From Lachnospiraceae bacterium (lineage in GTDB: Bacteria > Bacillota > Clostridia > Lachnospirales > Lachnospiraceae), in NCBI GenBank assembly GCA_028689655.1, contig JAQVCT010000010.1:1-64000 (forward strand): 64,000 bases of DNA, in the 5' to 3' direction. The translations under genes were made by a program, and so were the position numbers. The notes under the pieces are model-generated. The model did not search any database and had not been told where the DNA came from. It saw nothing but the letters and a program-made list of their open reading frames with translations. Every line of letters begins with the position of its first letter. The stretch's first letter is position 1. Shown piece after piece: positions 63,700 through 64,000 of this stretch.

Positions 63700-64000
63700 T
63701 TATTTGGCTTTTTTTGCAGATGGTTTTTTCTTTACATTTATTTTCTTTTTTGCCATGGTCTTTTTGGTTCCTGTTGTACTTTTTGTTCCAGATATATTTT
63801 TCTGCTCATTCTCAGATATTTCTTTCTTTTCTGGTGTCTTTTTTACTGCCGATGTCTTTTTTAAAGTCCTGGACTTCACAGTCTTACCTGCTGTGGGTAT
63901 GGTCTTTGTCACTTCACATCTCTCACAGGTAAAGAAACTGACAGACAGGGGTGCCACTGTGATCTTAATGGAATCTTCTCTGGCATCGCATTCATCCTTT
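63700..64000 (-). CDS. Partial protein with CxxC and lysine-rich tail
   Basis: The frame runs to the window edge, so the N-terminus is missing; the visible part is about 99 residues. It reads DECDAREDSIKITVAPLSVSF then FTCERCEVTK, followed by a long tail of K, T, S and A (KKTPEKKEI, AKKKINVKKKPSAKKAK). The pair CERC suggests metal binding, perhaps with an upstream partner pair. The basic tail resembles histone H1-like or nucleic-acid-binding tails. A GTG at 63957 could be mistaken for the start, but the frame is open beyond it. Confidence 0.6.
   Translation of the reverse strand, partial: KDECDAREDSIKITVAPLSVSFFTCERCEVTKTIPTAGKTVKSRTLKKTSAVKKTPEKKEISENEQKNISGTKSTTGTKKTMAKKKINVKKKPSAKKAK

Overview
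The window looks like a chromosomal segment from a Firmicute of class Clostridia, most likely family Lachnospiraceae. The evidence is moderate-to-low GC, strong AGGAGG-type ribosome sites, and gene order typical of the group: rplU-prp-rpmA-obg-yhbY-nadD-yqeK-rsfS, a fused mreBCD-pbp2-minCDE-rodA cluster, sepF next to yggS, a CD1871A-type small protein beside a polyferredoxin, and a cytidylate-kinase-like family gene. No rRNA, phage, integrative element, IS transposase or CRISPR array is visible. One tRNA (Thr, CGT anticodon) is present.

Layout. Positions 1-4481 (+) carry ribosome biogenesis and NAD genes. Positions 4822-6199 hold the divergent SOS pair lexA / YneA-like LysM protein, with SOS boxes between them. 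Positions 6397-10702 (+) carry an AraC-type regulator, a MATE exporter and several uncharacterised genes. Positions 10937-12776 (-) hold dtd and an AI-2E-type permease. Positions 13361-15161 (+) hold a TtcA-like enzyme and a XerS-like recombinase. The long minus-strand block 15244-56353 contains serine dehydratase and CstA, then rluD-lspA-aroB, then sepF-yggS and a membrane adaptor. It continues with the wall elongation and division-site cluster (dac, mgsA, rodA, minEDC, pbp2, mreDCB), radC, miaA-mutL-mutS, a SulP transporter, a polyferredoxin/surface-protein operon, an ATPase, an EAL protein, asd and argH. Positions 56546-58152 (+) encode two parts of an ABC importer. The end (58149-64000, -) holds a VanZ-RDD membrane protein, two secreted wall hydrolases, tRNA-Thr, an MscS channel and a partial basic protein.

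Themes. Much of the window concerns growth and division of the envelope: Mre, RodA and PBP2 for elongation, Min and SepF for septum placement, an SOS-induced division inhibitor candidate, a D,D-carboxypeptidase, GH25 and amidase hydrolases, and MscS. A second theme is genome maintenance (LexA, MutS, MutL, RadC, XerS-like). SdaAA/SdaAB make pyruvate from serine next to CstA, a pyruvate/peptide transporter family.

The most unusual material is non-coding. Four loci carry hairpin-rich repeats whose stems usually close on a 3-4 nt loop: 57-bp tandem units inside the rplU-prp-rpmA ribosomal operon, a MITE-like element at the obg stop codon, a second 57-bp pair upstream of the AI-2E gene, and a duplicated hairpin chain at 50347-50640. 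Several stems differ between copies by compensating base changes, which suggests selection for RNA or cruciform structure. The best candidate for an undescribed protein system is the operon 50268-46200: a CxxC mini-protein, a membrane polyferredoxin and a large repeat-bearing surface protein.
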